Positions 62,126 to 64,000 of a stretch of 64,000 bases of DNA are shown here, in pieces. This DNA comes from CAJBNH01 sp964447285 (lineage in GTDB: Bacteria > Myxococcota_A > UBA9042). The notes under the pieces are model-generated. The model was not told where the DNA came from, made no database searches, and saw nothing but the letters and a program-made list of their open reading frames with translations. The stretch lies in the NCBI GenBank assembly GCA_964447285.1, contig CAYURO010000023.1, positions 11,764 to 75,763 of the forward strand, given 5' to 3'. The number at the start of each line of letters is the position of its first letter. The first letter of the stretch is position 1. The translations under genes were made by a program, and so were the position numbers.

Positions 62126-63301
62126 ATGGGTGTTCGCCGTCGACTCAGCAAGCCGATACCGTGGTTGCAGGTGGTCCTGCAGTCCGGCCGTTCGCGTTCG
62201 CGTCATCGCCCCCACTCGCCGGGTGCCGCCCCCGGGACGCTGTTTCCTAACCCCGCCGCACAGCCAACGGCTGTCTTTGCGATGGGTTACGGGCCAACCA
62301 GCTTCGAGGAACTGCCGCTGGCGGGGCTGGCCGACCTGAACGCCTTCCTCTCCCGTCCCGCATCCGTGCGGTGGATCGACGTGCGGGGCGTGGCAGACCG
62401 GGACCTGCTGACGGCCATCGGCGAGCGGCTGGGCGTGCACAAGCTTGCCGTCGCCGACCTGGTCAACGTGCCGCAGCGGGCCAAGTCCGAGCCGTATGAG
62501 CACCACACGCTGACCATCGCGCACATGGCCGCCGTGACACCAACCACCCTGCAGATCGAGCAGATCGGCGTCGTGCTGGGCGTCGGCTTCGTGCTGACGG
62601 TGCAAGAGAGCGCGACCAACGGCGACCTGCTCGAGGCGGTGCGTCAGAGGATCCGGGTCCCAGGCACGCCGATCCGCACTTACGCAGCAGACTATCTGGC
62701 GTATGCCGTGCTCGATGCCATCGTCGATGGCTGGTTTCCCGTGATCGACCACCTGTCGGACCAGATCGAGGACCTGGAGGCGACCGTCCTGCAGTCGCCC
62801 TCGCGGACGACCGTTCGCCAGATCCACATGTTGAGCCAGACGCTGCGGGTGGTTCGCCGTTACACTTGGCCGCTGCGGGAGGGCATCAGCGGTCTGCTGC
62901 GTGGCGATGTGGCGCAACTGTCCTCAGGCACACGGGTTTATCTACGCGACGTGCACGATCACATCACGCATGTCGTGGACTCGGTCGATACCTACCGCGA
63001 GTTTGCGGCGAGCTTGATGGATCTCTATCTGTCAACTGTCAACTTCCGGATGAACGAGATCGTCAAGGTCCTGACCATCATCTCGACGATCTTCCTGCCG
63101 CTCTCTGTCGTCGCCGGCATCTACGGCATGAACTTCCATACCGACGACTCGCCTTGGAACATGCCGGAATTGAGTTGGTTCTTGGGCTATCCCTTCGCCC
63201 TGGGGCTGATGGCCCTGATCGCGGCAGGCATGCTGGCGGGCTTCTGGTGGAAGGGCTGGCTGGGCGGCAAGCGTGCGGACCAGGCGGGGCAGATCCTCTA
63301 G
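62126..63301 (+). CDS. corA: CorA-type magnesium/cobalt transporter
   Basis: A protein of 391 aa; the start at MGVRRRL is taken because CorA N-termini begin near an SPGAAPGTLF-type segment. The cytosolic part has VDLVNVPQRAKSEPYEHHTL and a long stalk helix region (FPVIDHLSDQIEDLEATVLQ). Two C-terminal transmembrane helices follow (LTIISTIFLPLSVVAGIYGM and FALGLMALIAAGMLAGFWW), with the signature GMN (IYGMNF) loop between. It mediates Mg2+ or Co2+ uptake. No clear ribosome site precedes the start. Confidence 0.92.
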   Translation: MGVRRRLSKPIPWLQVVLQSGRSRSRHRPHSPGAAPGTLFPNPAAQPTAVFAMGYGPTSFEELPLAGLADLNAFLSRPASVRWIDVRGVADRDLLTAIGERLGVHKLAVADLVNVPQRAKSEPYEHHTLTIAHMAAVTPTTLQIEQIGVVLGVGFVLTVQESATNGDLLEAVRQRIRVPGTPIRTYAADYLAYAVLDAIVDGWFPVIDHLSDQIEDLEATVLQSPSRTTVRQIHMLSQTLRVVRRYTWPLREGISGLLRGDVAQLSSGTRVYLRDVHDHITHVVDSVDTYREFAASLMDLYLSTVNFRMNEIVKVLTIISTIFLPLSVVAGIYGMNFHTDDSPWNMPELSWFLGYPFALGLMALIAAGMLAGFWWKGWLGGKRADQAGQIL

Positions 63302-63464
63302 CCCCCATTGGCAACCGCGGGCCGCGGACTGTGCAGACGCTCCAAACGCTGTCGCGCGCCCGGATTCTCGGGTTGCCGTTCGACTTTCGCGCCCCTTCAT
63401 CCTACACTTCCTGCCCCTTGTTGGCCGTCCCCGGCCGGCCGAACGCCCGCTTCAGGAGCTTCCG

Positions 63465-64000
63465 ATGTCCCTTGCCGCTGCCCCCCGTGCCCTGCCCGCA
63501 AAGCCCGCTCGCCAGCCGTCCAAGGTCGCCGACCTCAGCTTGGCTGAGTGGGGCCGCAAGGAAATCCGCTTGGCTGAGAAGGAGATGCCCGGCCTGATGG
63601 CCCTGCGCGAGAAGTTCGGCGCCTCCAAGCCTCTCAAGGGCGCCCGCATCGCCGGCTGCCTGCACATGACGATCCAGACGGCGGTGCTGATCGAGACGCT
63701 GACCGAGCTGGGCGCGGAAGTGACCTGGACGTCATGCAACATCTACTCGACCCAGGACCATGCCGCGGCTGCCATCGCCGTGACGGGCGTGCCGGTGTAC
63801 GCGTGGAAGGGCGAGACGCTGGAAGAGTACGACTGGTGCATCGACCGGCAGCTCGAGGCCTTCACGAGCGGCGAAGGTCCCAACCTGATCCTGGACGACG
63901 GCGGCGACCTGACCGAGGCCGTGCACAAGCGCTACCAGCAGTTCCTGCCGCAAGTCAAAGGCTTGTCGGAAGAGACCACCACGGGCGTGCACCGCCTGTA
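63465..64000 (+). CDS. ahcY: Adenosylhomocysteinase (partial, C-terminus off the right edge)
   Basis: The first 178 codons are present. AGGAG precedes the ATG. The N-terminus KVADLSLAEWGRKEIRLAEK, MPGLMALREKFG, ARIAGCLHMTIQTAVLIETL and LGAEVTWTSCNIYSTQDHAA is diagnostic of SAH hydrolase, followed by WCIDRQLEAFTSGEGPNLIL and DDGGDLTE. The enzyme splits S-adenosylhomocysteine to homocysteine and adenosine. The upstream 163 bp do not show a SAH-riboswitch consensus. Truncated only by the window edge. Confidence 0.95.
   Translation, partial: MSLAAAPRALPAKPARQPSKVADLSLAEWGRKEIRLAEKEMPGLMALREKFGASKPLKGARIAGCLHMTIQTAVLIETLTELGAEVTWTSCNIYSTQDHAAAAIAVTGVPVYAWKGETLEEYDWCIDRQLEAFTSGEGPNLILDDGGDLTEAVHKRYQQFLPQVKGLSEETTTGVHRL

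Noticed and set aside
63302..63464. SAH riboswitch ahead of ahcY
   Set aside because: No conserved aptamer elements are visible in the 163-bp leader.

Overview
The window is GC-rich, densely coded bacterial chromosome. No phage, plasmid, insertion sequence, CRISPR array or rRNA operon is visible. The content fits Myxococcota or a close deltaproteobacterial-type lineage: Ser/Thr protein kinases of eukaryotic type, many secreted Cys-rich proteins and lipoproteins with aspartate-rich linkers, a protein with a MYXO-CTERM-like tail, a glycine-rich RRM protein, and an inositol-phospholipid gene set. This assignment is an inference from gene content, not from a marker phylogeny.

Layout. 1-3777: an M14 carboxypeptidase (cut by the left edge) behind an FGE-fold protein, then a divergent secreted LIC_10091-like protein. 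3811-7915: minus-strand amidase lipoprotein, MaoC-type hotdog protein and HEAT-like secreted protein. 8047-10661: AI-2E family permease overlapping a cyclic-nucleotide-binding Ser/Thr kinase. 10865-12503: two tandem Bor-family lipoproteins and an excisionase-like HTH protein. 12666-21113: a 2340-residue Cys-rich repeat lipoprotein, then a somatomedin-B-like protein with a MYXO-CTERM-like tail, closed by a strong terminator. 21269-22976: truncated globin, tRNA-Leu(GAG), small lipoprotein, RRM protein. 23416-31695: acyl-CoA metabolism (SDR dehydrogenase, methylcrotonyl-CoA carboxylase beta chain, methylglutaconyl-CoA-type hydratase, thiolase-fold protein plus DUF35 partner, biotin carboxylase and a separate BCCP), with a DNA-repair alkyltransferase. 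31714-39000: kinase, DUF4405 protein, serine hydroxymethyltransferase, FemAB/GNAT-like protein, rhodanese, CPBP intramembrane protease, metallophosphoesterase. 39222-42501: yfgM-bamB-like pair and a Cys-rich lipoprotein. 42612-47354: hemE-hemG-hemA and a cation diffusion facilitator. 47380-48444: YqjM-type flavin oxidoreductase. 48701-59142: a nine-gene, largely overlapping operon. 59236-64000: very acidic protein, unknown protein, AhbD-like radical SAM protein, CorA, and the start of adenosylhomocysteinase.

The most interesting unit is 48701-59142. It encodes inositol-phosphate synthase, a CDP-alcohol phosphatidyltransferase fused to a GtrA domain, an HpnN-like RND/MMPL transporter, a MlaC/HpnM-like lipid carrier, a TolC-like channel, a histidine phosphatase, a two-component pair, and a secreted START-like protein. 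Together these look like synthesis, maturation, envelope transport and sensing of an inositol phospholipid. Each family call is sound; the assembled system is an inference. Other points of note are a thiolase-fold enzyme that lacks the catalytic Cys, a split methylcrotonyl-CoA carboxylase alpha chain, an AhbD-like protein in a genome with classical heme genes, and a cluster of five hairpins in one intergenic region.
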